The translations under genes were made by a program, and so were the position numbers. Shown here piece after piece: positions 1-5,106 of a stretch of DNA of 5,106 nt (its first letter is position 1; every line of letters starts with the position of its first letter). The notes below the pieces were generated by a model. It did no database searches and was not told the DNA's origin. It worked only from the letters and a program-made list of their open reading frames with translations. The DNA comes from Candidatus Hydrothermarchaeota archaeon (GTDB lineage Archaea; Hydrothermarchaeota; Hydrothermarchaeia; Hydrothermarchaeales; BMS3B): the NCBI GenBank assembly GCA_015521945.1, contig WANG01000134.1:1-5106 (forward strand). Direction: 5' to 3'.

Positions 1-492
1 AGGGGCGTGGTTGAGAACACCCTGAGGCTGCTGGAGTACGCCAGGGATGAGGGGCTCATGGTGGTGCACGCTCCCCTGGTGATAGACCCCAAAGACAGGA
101 GAACCCTCCTCGCCCGCATCACCTTCGGCAGGGTGTTCACCTCCGGCAGGTGGTGCAGCGAGATTCCAGAGGAGTTTCTCAGGGAGGGAGACGTTGTGGT
201 AACCGGGAGGTACGGGTTTGACGCCTTCAGGGGCAGCGACCTGAATGAGGTTCTCAGGAGGGGCGGTGTTGAGAAGATTTACGTGTGCGGCTTCACCACC
301 GACCTGTGCGTTTCCAGGGCTCTTGAGGGGCTGGAGGAGAGGGGGTACAGGGGTTTCTTAGTCTCCGACTGCACCGCGACCTTCTGCTCCTTCCTGCAGA
401 GGCGCGCGGAGCGCAGGTTCGCTGACAGGGTTGTCTCCTCTGAGAGAATCCCGCAGCTTGAGCGCTCCGGCTCGGAAGCACAGAAAGCTTAA
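1..492 (+). CDS. Cysteine hydrolase, isochorismatase-like fold (5' end missing)
   Basis: The reading frame is open from the window edge, so the N-terminus with the catalytic Asp of the family (usual motif V-D-x-Q-N-D) lies upstream. The GTG at 7 is probably internal. Visible in order are a helix leading to VVHAP (19-23, counting the GTG at 7 as residue 1), the block GRYGFDAFRGSDL (67-79), the nucleophile block GFTTDLCVSRAL (95-106) with Cys101, and VSDCTAT (119-125). This family hydrolyses amide, imide or ester bonds in small soluble substrates (nicotinamide, N-carbamoyl compounds, isochorismate) using Asp-Lys-Cys. The order and wording best match the branch with a G-K-R-G-x-D-x-F block, but Arg68 sits where that branch has Lys. 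The substrate cannot be deduced. The stop TAA at 490-492 lies inside the TATA box of the next gene, so the two genes may be transcribed separately. The family assignment is firm; the function is not. Confidence 0.85.
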   Translation, partial: RGVVENTLRLLEYARDEGLMVVHAPLVIDPKDRRTLLARITFGRVFTSGRWCSEIPEEFLREGDVVVTGRYGFDAFRGSDLNEVLRRGGVEKIYVCGFTTDLCVSRALEGLEERGYRGFLVSDCTATFCSFLQRRAERRFADRVVSSERIPQLERSGSEAQKA

Positions 493-497
493 ATATC
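482..497 (+). promoter_or_regulatory. Archaeal BRE/TATA promoter of the aspartate kinase gene
   Basis: The AT-rich box CTTAAATATC (488-497) is preceded by purine-rich AGAAAG (482-487), which fits BRE followed by TATA. Its centre near 493 is about 26 bases before the ATG at 519, the usual TATA-to-start-site distance in archaea. No GGTG- or GGAG-like ribosome site lies between 498 and 518, which suggests a leaderless transcript. The box covers the TAA stop of the upstream gene. Confidence 0.6.
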
Positions 498-518
498 GCA
501 CCGCCATATCCGTAACCC

Positions 519-1913
519 ATGATGAAGCGCCTCGTGATGAAGTTCGGTGGAACCAGCGTGGGCAGCGCCGACAGGATACTCAGGGTGGCGGAGCTGGTGG
601 AGAGGTACAGAGCCCCCGAGACGGTGGTGGTGGTCAGCGCCATGAGCGGGGTTACGGACAGGCTTGAGGAGATGGCGCACCGCACCTCCGATGGGGCTGA
701 CGAGGGCACCATCAGGAGCTTCGTTGAGCACCTGCGCAGGAGGCATGCTGGAGTGGCAGCCAGGATAGCGGAGGTGGGCGGGGTTGATGTGAGGCAGGAG
801 ATTGAGCGCCTCCTGGGAGAGCTTGAGAAGATTCTGATAGGCATCTCCTACGTGGGTGAGCTGACCCCGCGCTCCCTTGACTACGTGATGTCCTTCGGGG
901 AGAGGCTGTGCGCCCCCCTGGTGAGCGCCGCACTGAACGCCAGGGGCATGCCCTCGGAGTGGTTCACGGGGTACGAGGCAGGGATAGTTACCGACTCCTC
1001 CTTCGGCAGGGCAAGGCCGCTGATGGAGCTCACCCGGGAGAGGGTCAGAGAGGTGCTCATGCCCAGACTGGGGAGGAGCATCCCCGTGGTCACGGGCTTC
1101 ATAGCCGGGGACGAGAGGGGGAGAACCACCACCCTGGGCAGGGGGGGCTCCGACTACTCGGCGGCGATTCTGGGCGCGGTGCTGGATGCGGATGAGATAT
1201 GGATATGGAGCGACGTTGACGGGATACTCACCACCGACCCATCCCTGGTGGAGAACGCCAAGGTAATAGAGGTGCTCTCCTACACCGAGGCCATGGAGCT
1301 TGCGTACTTCGGGGCGAAGGTGCTCCACCCCAAGACCATTGAGCCCGCGATGGAGAAGGGGATACCCGTGAGGGTGCGCAACACCTTCAACCCCGAGTGT
1401 GAGGGCACCCTGATAGTCAGCGAGCAGGAGAAGAGCGACAGCATAGTCAAGGCTATAAGCGTCATGCGGGACGTAGCCCTGCTGAACATCTCGGGCGTGG
1501 GCATGATAGGCGTCCCCGGGGTGGCGAGCCGTGTATTCACCGCCCTTGCGCAGCAGAACATAAACATACTCATGATATCCCAGGGCTCCAGCGAGGCGAA
1601 CATATCCATAGTGGTTGAGAGGGGAGATGCGGAAAGGGCTGTGGAGGCTCTCAGGGAGGAGTTTCTGGGTGCAAACGTGGTGCGGAAGGTTGAGTACGAG
1701 GAGGACGTGGCTATAATCGCCGTGGTGGGAGCCGGGATGAGGGGAACCAAGGGGGTGGCGGCGAGGGTGTTCACGGCGGTTGCCAATGCTGGGGTCAACG
1801 TGCTGATGATAGCCCAGGGCTCCAGCGAGGTGAACATCTCCTTTGTGGTCAGCTCTGGAGACGCCGAGAAGGCTGCGGGTGCGCTGCACAGGGAGTTCAT
1901 AGAGGGTGGGTGA
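519..1913 (+). CDS. lysC: Aspartate kinase with two C-terminal ACT domains
   Basis: Phosphorylates L-aspartate with ATP to 4-phospho-aspartate, the first step toward Lys, Thr, Met and (in archaea) the aspartate semialdehyde branch; cytosolic. The protein has 464 residues, normal for a monofunctional enzyme. Kinase-domain motifs: KFGGTSV (8-14), VVSAMSGVTD (38-47), SFGERL (125-130), TTLGRGGSDYSAA (204-216) and WSDVDGI (230-236). Tandem ACT domains follow at about 318-385 and 396-460. Each carries a QGSSE-x-NIS segment (355-363 and 433-441), the usual allosteric amino-acid site. Feedback inhibition by threonine or lysine is therefore expected from the family, but which effector cannot be read. 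There is no homoserine dehydrogenase fusion. Start: ATG 519 lies about 26 bases from a TATA box without a ribosome site; ATG 522 is an equally possible start. The methyltransferase gene follows after one base. Confidence 0.97.
   Translation: MMKRLVMKFGGTSVGSADRILRVAELVERYRAPETVVVVSAMSGVTDRLEEMAHRTSDGADEGTIRSFVEHLRRRHAGVAARIAEVGGVDVRQEIERLLGELEKILIGISYVGELTPRSLDYVMSFGERLCAPLVSAALNARGMPSEWFTGYEAGIVTDSSFGRARPLMELTRERVREVLMPRLGRSIPVVTGFIAGDERGRTTTLGRGGSDYSAAILGAVLDADEIWIWSDVDGILTTDPSLVENAKVIEVLSYTEAMELAYFGAKVLHPKTIEPAMEKGIPVRVRNTFNPECEGTLIVSEQEKSDSIVKAISVMRDVALLNISGVGMIGVPGVASRVFTALAQQNINILMISQGSSEANISIVVERGDAERAVEALREEFLGANVVRKVEYEEDVAIIAVVGAGMRGTKGVAARVFTAVANAGVNVLMIAQGSSEVNISFVVSSGDAEKAAGALHREFIEGG
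1579..1830 (+). repeat. Pair of 18-bp direct repeats marking the duplicated ACT domains
   Basis: CCCAGGGCTCCAGCGAGG occurs at 1579-1596 and again at 1813-1830, exactly 234 bases (78 codons) apart and in the same frame. The repeats encode the QGSSE ligand-site segment of each ACT domain in the aspartate kinase. They are traces of domain duplication or strong codon-level conservation, not a mobile element. Confidence 0.8.
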
Positions 1914-1914
1914 G

Positions 1915-2394
1915 ATGAAGAGGGTACCGTACCATCCCACTCCCCCTGAGAAGGCGAGGGAGCTGCTGGAGCTTGCGGGGCTGCAGAGGGGAGAGCTCCT
2001 CGTTGACTTAGGGTGCGGAGAGGGCAACCTGCTTGTATCTGCAGCCCGCGACTTCGGTGCCCGTGCGGTGGGCATAGAGATAGATGAGAGGCTGGTGGAG
2101 GTGGCGAGGCGCAGGGTTGCGGAGCTGGGGCTTACGGATGTTGAGGTGATTCAGGGAGACATCTTCTCACCCCGCTTCTGGAGCCACCTCGGAGGCGAGG
2201 GCTTCACCGTATCCCAGGCTGACGTGGTTGCCATATACCTGAACTTTGAGGCTCACCGCGAGCTGAAGCCCCTGCTTGAGAGGGAGCTGAGGGAGGGCAC
2301 CAGGGTTGCATCCTATGAGTTCTTCGTTTACGGGTGGAAGCCCGTGCGGGAGAAGCCCATGATGTTCGTTTTCAGGAAGGGGGAGAGCTTCTGA
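1915..2394 (+). CDS. SAM-dependent methyltransferase, aKMT-like (probable protein lysine methyltransferase)
   Basis: Class I Rossmann methyltransferase of 159 residues. Motif I is DLGCGEGN (31-38), the acidic ribose-binding residue is Glu55 in GIEID (53-57), GDIF is at 81-84, the post-core YLN at 108-110, then GTRVASYEF (128-136) and GWKP (140-143). The N-terminal VPYHPTP (4-10) and the GTRV-S-x-E/D-F...GW-P ending are characteristic of the small archaeal family containing Sulfolobus aKMT, a broad-specificity protein-lysine methyltransferase related to mitochondrial FAM173/ATPSCKMT. Compared with aKMT as I remember it, there are about 11 extra residues (roughly 86-100) between GDIF and ADVV, so substrate choice may differ. 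Start: ATG 1915 has GGTG at 1905-1908, six bases upstream; GTG 1906 in the same frame would overlap the kinase by 8 bases but lacks its own ribosome site. Tight linkage to lysC implies co-transcription. A small-molecule or RNA substrate is not excluded. Confidence 0.85.
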   Translation: MKRVPYHPTPPEKARELLELAGLQRGELLVDLGCGEGNLLVSAARDFGARAVGIEIDERLVEVARRRVAELGLTDVEVIQGDIFSPRFWSHLGGEGFTVSQADVVAIYLNFEAHRELKPLLERELREGTRVASYEFFVYGWKPVREKPMMFVFRKGESF

Positions 2395-3175
2395 ACCTGT
2401 GCGCCTCAAGCTCCGAGGCTGCGCTCTCCATGCAGGTGCACCCTCCGGGGGAGCACATCCTCCAGAAGTGCTCGGCAGCTTCAAGGTCAGCGGGGGTGTC
2501 TATCTCTATCCAGGGCAGACCCTCTGTTGAGGCGATGCCCACCTTCACCCCCCGCTCAATGAGCTTCCTGAAAGCCTCCTCGTAGTAAACCCCCCTTCCC
2601 TGCTCCTCCATGACGCTCCTCAGGGCGCTGAAGAACTCCTCCACCATGCCCTTGGGCACCAAGGCTATGCCAGTGTACTCCCCGTGCGCCTCCTCGGGGG
2701 GCACCTCCTTGCTTATCTCCACCACCTCCCCGTCCCTGAGCACCACCTTCATCTCCTCCTCCCCCAGCTCCCTGCGGGTGTCAACCAGCAGCACCACGCC
2801 CTCCCGCTCAAGCCCGAGCAGGCTCTTCAGCACCCCGGGGTGGAAGAAGACGTCGGAGTTGACTATGATGAACCCCTCGCTCACCTCCCCCTCCACCAAG
2901 CTGAGGCTGTAGATGTTGTTGGTGGTGGCGTACACGGGGTTCCTCACGTACCTGACCCGCATCCCGAATCCGGAGCCGTCACCGACGCTGCTGCGCAGCG
3001 CCTCCTCGGCGTGCCCCGTGATAATCACAGCCTCCCTTATCCCTGCCTCCGATAGGCTCCTGAGGATGTGCTCTATCAGGGGCTTCCCGCCAACGGTGAG
3101 CAGGGTTTTTGGCAGGTACTTGGTAAACTCGCCGAGCCTGCTCCCGAGCCCGGCGGCAAGAATCACGGCTTTCAT
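2372..3175 (-). CDS. Nucleotidyltransferase, LicC / inositol-1-phosphate cytidylyltransferase type
   Basis: Transfers a nucleotide, probably CMP from CTP, onto a phosphorylated alcohol; soluble GT-A-like fold. The protein has 267 residues from ATG 3175. The nucleotide-binding signature AAGLGSRLGEFTKYLPK spans 7-23, with Arg13 and Lys23. The segment NPVYATTNNIYSL (79-91) is the hallmark of the LicC, PntC and archaeal IPCT group rather than of glucose-1-phosphate thymidylyltransferases. Asp108 in NSDVFF is the expected metal ligand, GEYTGIA is at 165-171, and WIEIDTPADL (222-231) closes the domain. The divergent neighbour is a CDP-alcohol transferase, which fits a CTP enzyme. Candidate substrates are inositol-1-P, a glycerol phosphate, phosphocholine-like groups or 2-aminoethylphosphonate; the choice is inference. 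Residues from about 241 form a tail with Cys241, Cys246 and Cys248, outside the recognised fold. GTG 3184 could add three residues but overlaps the ribosome site. Confidence 0.87.
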   Translation of the reverse strand: MKAVILAAGLGSRLGEFTKYLPKTLLTVGGKPLIEHILRSLSEAGIREAVIITGHAEEALRSSVGDGSGFGMRVRYVRNPVYATTNNIYSLSLVEGEVSEGFIIVNSDVFFHPGVLKSLLGLEREGVVLLVDTRRELGEEEMKVVLRDGEVVEISKEVPPEEAHGEYTGIALVPKGMVEEFFSALRSVMEEQGRGVYYEEAFRKLIERGVKVGIASTEGLPWIEIDTPADLEAAEHFWRMCSPGGCTCMESAASELEAHRFRSSPPS

Positions 3176-3180
3176 GGTTT

Positions 3181-3185
3181 TCACC
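3181..3185 (-). promoter_or_regulatory. Ribosome binding site deciding the start at 3175
   Basis: On the minus strand GGTGA is followed by five bases (AAACC) and then ATG at 3175-3173. It matches the archaeal 16S 3' end. The alternative in-frame GTG at 3184 is part of this site, so the ATG is the better start for the nucleotidyltransferase. Confidence 0.65.
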
Positions 3186-3210
3186 GACTAAAATCCGGCA
3201 ATGAACTACA

Positions 3211-3220
3211 ATAATATTTC
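3211..3220 (-). promoter_or_regulatory. TATA box of the leftward nucleotidyltransferase gene
   Basis: The minus strand reads GAAATATTAT here, preceded by purine-rich CACAAG. Placing transcription start about 26 bases downstream gives roughly 3189, a leader of about 14 bases that just includes the GGTGA ribosome site. The box is in the only clearly AT-rich stretch of the window. Its reverse, ATAATATTTC, could also be read as a box for the rightward operon. Confidence 0.5.
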
Positions 3221-3297
3221 TTGTGATTAATCTTCAAAAGCTGGGTAAAGTGTCTGGCTTACTTGAGATGCCGGTTTAACTGCGGGAGCTGGCAGAG
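3221..3297 (+). promoter_or_regulatory. Probable promoter/leader region of the rightward lipid operon
   Basis: The rightward operon must start in this divergent spacer, but no single box is convincing. Candidates are TTAATCTT (3227-3234), CTTACTT (3259-3265) and GGTTTAAC (3273-3280); the last is too close to the ATG at 3298 for normal spacing. GATTAATC (3225-3232) is a perfect 8-bp palindrome and could be part of an operator shared by both directions. GGGAG at 3284-3288 is a ribosome-site candidate nine bases before the ATG. The exact promoter is undecided. Confidence 0.35.
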
Positions 3298-3864
3298 ATG
3301 GAGTTCAGGTACCCCCTCACCCACTACGTTTACAGGCGCTTCTCGGTGCCCCTTGCGAGGCTGATGATGCACACCCCCATCAGCCCCAACGCCATAACCT
3401 TGGTATCCACCCTTCTCGGCTTCTGCGCCGCATACCTCATAGCCACCCGCAGCACCTACGCGGGGGTTGCCCTGCTCCTCATCTCCCAGGTGCTGGACTG
3501 CGCCGACGGTGACCTCGCCAGGCTATCCGGCAGGGTAACCAGGGCGGGTGCGTACCTGGACAGGGTGCTTGACAGGTTCGTTGATGCGGCTCTGATAATT
3601 GCGCTGATAGCTCTGAATCCCGTGGAGTACTGGCTGGCTGGAACCCTCGCCATAACCGGAACCTTCTTGGTCAGCGTGAGCAGGATAATGGCGGAAGCCG
3701 TGGGAGCTGAGTGCAAGGTGGGCATAGCCACCAGGGACTTCAGAATCCTCGCCATAGTTCTGGGGGTGCTCTCGGGTGAGGTGTACCTGCTTCTGGTGTT
3801 CCTTGCGGTTCTGGGCTTCATAACCGCCTTCCACAGGATGCTCCACTCCCTGCGCCAGATGTGA
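3298..3864 (+). CDS. CDP-alcohol phosphatidyltransferase family membrane enzyme (DIPPS/AIPS-like)
   Basis: Displaces CMP from a CDP-alcohol with a second alcohol to form a phosphodiester at the membrane. The full family signature D-G-x2-A-R-x8-G-x3-D-x3-D is intact at 70-92: Asp70, Gly71, Ala74, Arg75, Gly84, Asp88, Asp92, with the leading Asp67. The protein has 188 residues and about six hydrophobic segments (roughly 31-49, 53-67, 93-107, 112-128, 146-159 and 161-177). The N-terminal pattern RRFSVPLARL...TPISPN (13-31) followed by the signature resembles the C-terminal half of archaeal IPCT/DIPPS (di-myo-inositol-phosphate-phosphate synthase). Archaetidylinositol-phosphate synthase is the main alternative, with archaetidylserine or archaetidylglycerol-phosphate synthase less likely. 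A cytidylyltransferase-like gene runs divergently beside it and G1P dehydrogenase follows, overlapping as TGATG. Family certain; substrates are not. Confidence 0.93.
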   Translation: MEFRYPLTHYVYRRFSVPLARLMMHTPISPNAITLVSTLLGFCAAYLIATRSTYAGVALLLISQVLDCADGDLARLSGRVTRAGAYLDRVLDRFVDAALIIALIALNPVEYWLAGTLAITGTFLVSVSRIMAEAVGAECKVGIATRDFRILAIVLGVLSGEVYLLLVFLAVLGFITAFHRMLHSLRQM

Positions 3865-4955
3865 TGCCCATGATATTCAAGCACTTCAAGCAGGTTCTCC
3901 TGCCCGTGGATGTGAGGATACACAGGAACGCATTAGCTCACCTTCCAAAGCTGGTGAGGAGGTACGGGCTGAGGAAGGTCATGGTGGTCACCGGGCCAAG
4001 AACCTACGAGATAGCGGGCAGGAGGGTGGAGCAGATTCTCTCCACCGGGTGCGGGGATTGCAGGTTCAGCCTGTTCATCGTCAAAACCGCCTCACGGGGA
4101 AGCGCCAAGAAGATTGAGCAGGAGATGCGGGGCGACTTGGGGGACTACGATGCTGTCATAGGGGTGGGCGGAGGCAAGGTGCTGGACGTGTCCAAGGTGG
4201 TCGCCTACCACTCCAACGCCCTGCTCATAAGCATCCCCACCAACGCAGCTCACGACGGCATCGCCTCCCCCTTGGCGAGCTTCAAGGAGAAGGGGATGCC
4301 CATCTCAATAAAAGCCGCCTCCCCCATCTCAATACTCGCTGACCTGGAGATAATCCGCAAGAGCCCCGTGAGGCTGCTGCGCTCAGGCTACGGGGACCTG
4401 ATTTCCAACATGGTTGAGGTGAAGGACTGGCTTCTCGGGGTGGAGAAGGCGGATGAGGACTACGATGAGATAGTTGCGGGAATCTCAACCATGCCTGCGA
4501 TGCTGCTCCTCAAGAGCGCCGATGACCTTGACTTCAGGAACACCGACTACCTCAGGCTGCTGGTCAGGGGGCTCATCCTGGGAGGGCTGGCGATAAGCAT
4601 CTACGGCACCTCCCGCCCCGTCTCCGGCTCTGCCCACAAGTTCAGCCACGCCCTTGACTACCTGGGGTACGGCAAGGGCACCCACGGGGAGCAGGTGGGT
4701 GTGGGCACCATAATCATGGAGTACCTTCACCAGCACTACTACGGTGAGGGCGACTGGGAGCTGCTGAAGTACTCCCTTGAGAAGGTGCTCGCCCCCACCA
4801 CGGGGCGTGAGCTGGGGCTGACGCGCAGGCAGATGCTTGAGGCGCTGATGTACGCGAAGCGGATACGCCCCTCGCGGTACACCATCTTGGAGGACCAGGA
4901 CCCGTCCAAGAAGGACTTTGAGATATGCCTGGAGAAGACGGGGGTGTGCAGGTAG
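3864..4955 (+). CDS. egsA: sn-Glycerol-1-phosphate dehydrogenase, NAD(P)-dependent
   Basis: Reduces dihydroxyacetone phosphate to sn-glycerol-1-phosphate, the backbone of archaeal ether lipids; cytosolic, zinc-dependent, iron-alcohol-dehydrogenase-like fold. Counting from ATG 3864 (363 residues, normal length): nucleotide-loop GVGGGK (100-105), SIPTNAAHDGIASP (123-136) with Asp131 as zinc ligand, LADLEII (158-164), SGYGDLISN (174-182), SGSAHKFSHALD (254-265) with His258, and THGEQVGVGT (273-282) with His274, the three zinc ligands expected by comparison with glycerol dehydrogenases. Many relatives read SGSEH at 254-258, so Ala257 is a small oddity. Start: the A of ATG 3864 is the last base of the upstream TGA, suggesting coupled translation. 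ATG 3870, with GTGAT four bases before it, or GTG 3861 are alternatives. The neighbouring CDP-alcohol transferase supports a polar-lipid role, or supply of G1P as an acceptor. A bacterial-type AraM relative is less likely given the archaeal context. Confidence 0.95.
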   Translation: MPMIFKHFKQVLLPVDVRIHRNALAHLPKLVRRYGLRKVMVVTGPRTYEIAGRRVEQILSTGCGDCRFSLFIVKTASRGSAKKIEQEMRGDLGDYDAVIGVGGGKVLDVSKVVAYHSNALLISIPTNAAHDGIASPLASFKEKGMPISIKAASPISILADLEIIRKSPVRLLRSGYGDLISNMVEVKDWLLGVEKADEDYDEIVAGISTMPAMLLLKSADDLDFRNTDYLRLLVRGLILGGLAISIYGTSRPVSGSAHKFSHALDYLGYGKGTHGEQVGVGTIIMEYLHQHYYGEGDWELLKYSLEKVLAPTTGRELGLTRRQMLEALMYAKRIRPSRYTILEDQDPSKKDFEICLEKTGVCR

Positions 4956-4963
4956 GGGGGTGC

Positions 4964-5106
4964 ATGCTCGGGCTGCGCAAGCCGGTGCTCGTGGGCACCA
5001 TCTTCTATGCGGGGCAGAGGCTGGTGAGGGGTGGCAGGCTGAAGTTTGACAGGAGCAGAGCTGAGGAGCTGATAGCGCGCCAGCAGGAGCTCGCGGAGCG
5101 CACGGG
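4964..5106 (+). CDS. MtrH-like methyltransferase (3' end cut by window)
   Basis: Only 47 codons are present, but LVGTIFYAGQRLV (9-21) followed by KFDRSRAEELIARQQELAERTG closely follows the start of MtrH, the tetrahydromethanopterin S-methyltransferase subunit that moves the methyl group between H4MPT and a corrinoid. The last Gly codon is incomplete at the edge but any third base gives Gly. Canonical MtrH has about 25 residues before the GTIFYA block; here there are nine, and no leading strand-loop of the usual kind. That suits the stand-alone MtrH paralogues found with corrinoid proteins and substrate-specific methyltransferases (for example MtoA-type). The start ATG 4964 is eight bases after the egsA stop with a G-rich run just before it; GTG 4946 in the same frame is an alternative overlapping egsA by 10 bases. 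Likely the next gene of the same operon. Corrinoid partner and substrate are not visible. Confidence 0.8.
   Translation, partial: MLGLRKPVLVGTIFYAGQRLVRGGRLKFDRSRAEELIARQQELAERT

Noticed and set aside
7..9. GTG at 7 as true start of the cysteine hydrolase
   Set aside because: The frame is open to the window edge and the family needs a preceding strand with the catalytic Asp, so this GTG is most likely an internal Val.
489..2075. Long leftward open frame of 528 codons antisense to the aspartate kinase
   Set aside because: The plus strand encodes a clear kinase with all its motifs. The antisense product is rich in His, Pro, Gly and Leu without any domain, as expected from third-position GC bias.
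2684..3055. Rightward open frames inside the nucleotidyltransferase gene
   Set aside because: They lie opposite intact conserved motifs of the minus-strand gene and give compositionally biased peptides without recognisable domains or ribosome sites.
3235..3261. AAGC...GCTT inverted repeat as a terminator or riboswitch stem
   Set aside because: Only about four pairs with a long loop, no T-run, and no further conserved structure; consistent with chance.
3456..3923. Leftward open frame antisense to the CDP-alcohol transferase
   Set aside because: It crosses the perfect transferase signature and the start of egsA on the other strand; no motif and no promoter supports it.
4714..5001. Leftward open frame across the egsA/mtrH-like junction
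   Set aside because: Ser/Pro/Ala-rich shadow product opposite two well-supported genes.

Overview
The window reads as a GC-rich euryarchaeal chromosome, probably from a lineage with methanogen-type C1 enzymes (methanogen, ANME-like or Archaeoglobi-like). Four things point there. There is a glycerol-1-phosphate dehydrogenase, the enzyme that sets archaeal lipid stereochemistry. A truncated gene at the right edge starts like MtrH, the methyltransfer subunit of tetrahydromethanopterin S-methyltransferase. The promoters have archaeal TATA boxes, including one that implies a leaderless mRNA. Arg codons AGG/AGA and Ile codon ATA are frequent. No rRNA, tRNA, CRISPR array, insertion sequence or origin is visible. 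The species cannot be named from the sequence alone.

Layout. (1) Positions 1-2394 hold three rightward genes: the 3' part of a cysteine-hydrolase (isochorismatase-fold) gene, a complete two-ACT-domain aspartate kinase with its own TATA box lying over the stop codon of the first gene, and a small SAM-dependent methyltransferase resembling the archaeal protein-lysine methyltransferase aKMT, one base after the kinase stop. (2) Positions 2372-3175 hold a leftward nucleotidyltransferase of the LicC / inositol-1-phosphate cytidylyltransferase type. Its 3' end overlaps the methyltransferase gene by 23 bp. (3) Positions 3176-3297 are a short AT-rich divergent promoter region. (4) Positions 3298-5106 hold a tight rightward operon: a CDP-alcohol phosphatidyltransferase, glycerol-1-phosphate dehydrogenase overlapping it as TGATG, and 8 bases later the MtrH-like gene, cut by the window end.

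How the genes may work together. The left block is amino-acid metabolism (aspartyl-phosphate for Lys/Thr/Met) with a probable protein-modifying enzyme. The centre-right block looks like a polar-head or phosphodiester module. The nucleotidyltransferase would make a CDP-activated alcohol, the membrane transferase would join that CDP-alcohol (or CDP-archaeol) to an acceptor, and the dehydrogenase would supply sn-glycerol-1-phosphate as lipid backbone or as acceptor. The first two resemble the two halves of the IPCT/DIPPS enzyme of di-myo-inositol-phosphate synthesis, here as separate divergent genes, which makes this the most interesting part of the window. The exact product is inference. Why an MtrH-like gene follows G1P dehydrogenase is unexplained.
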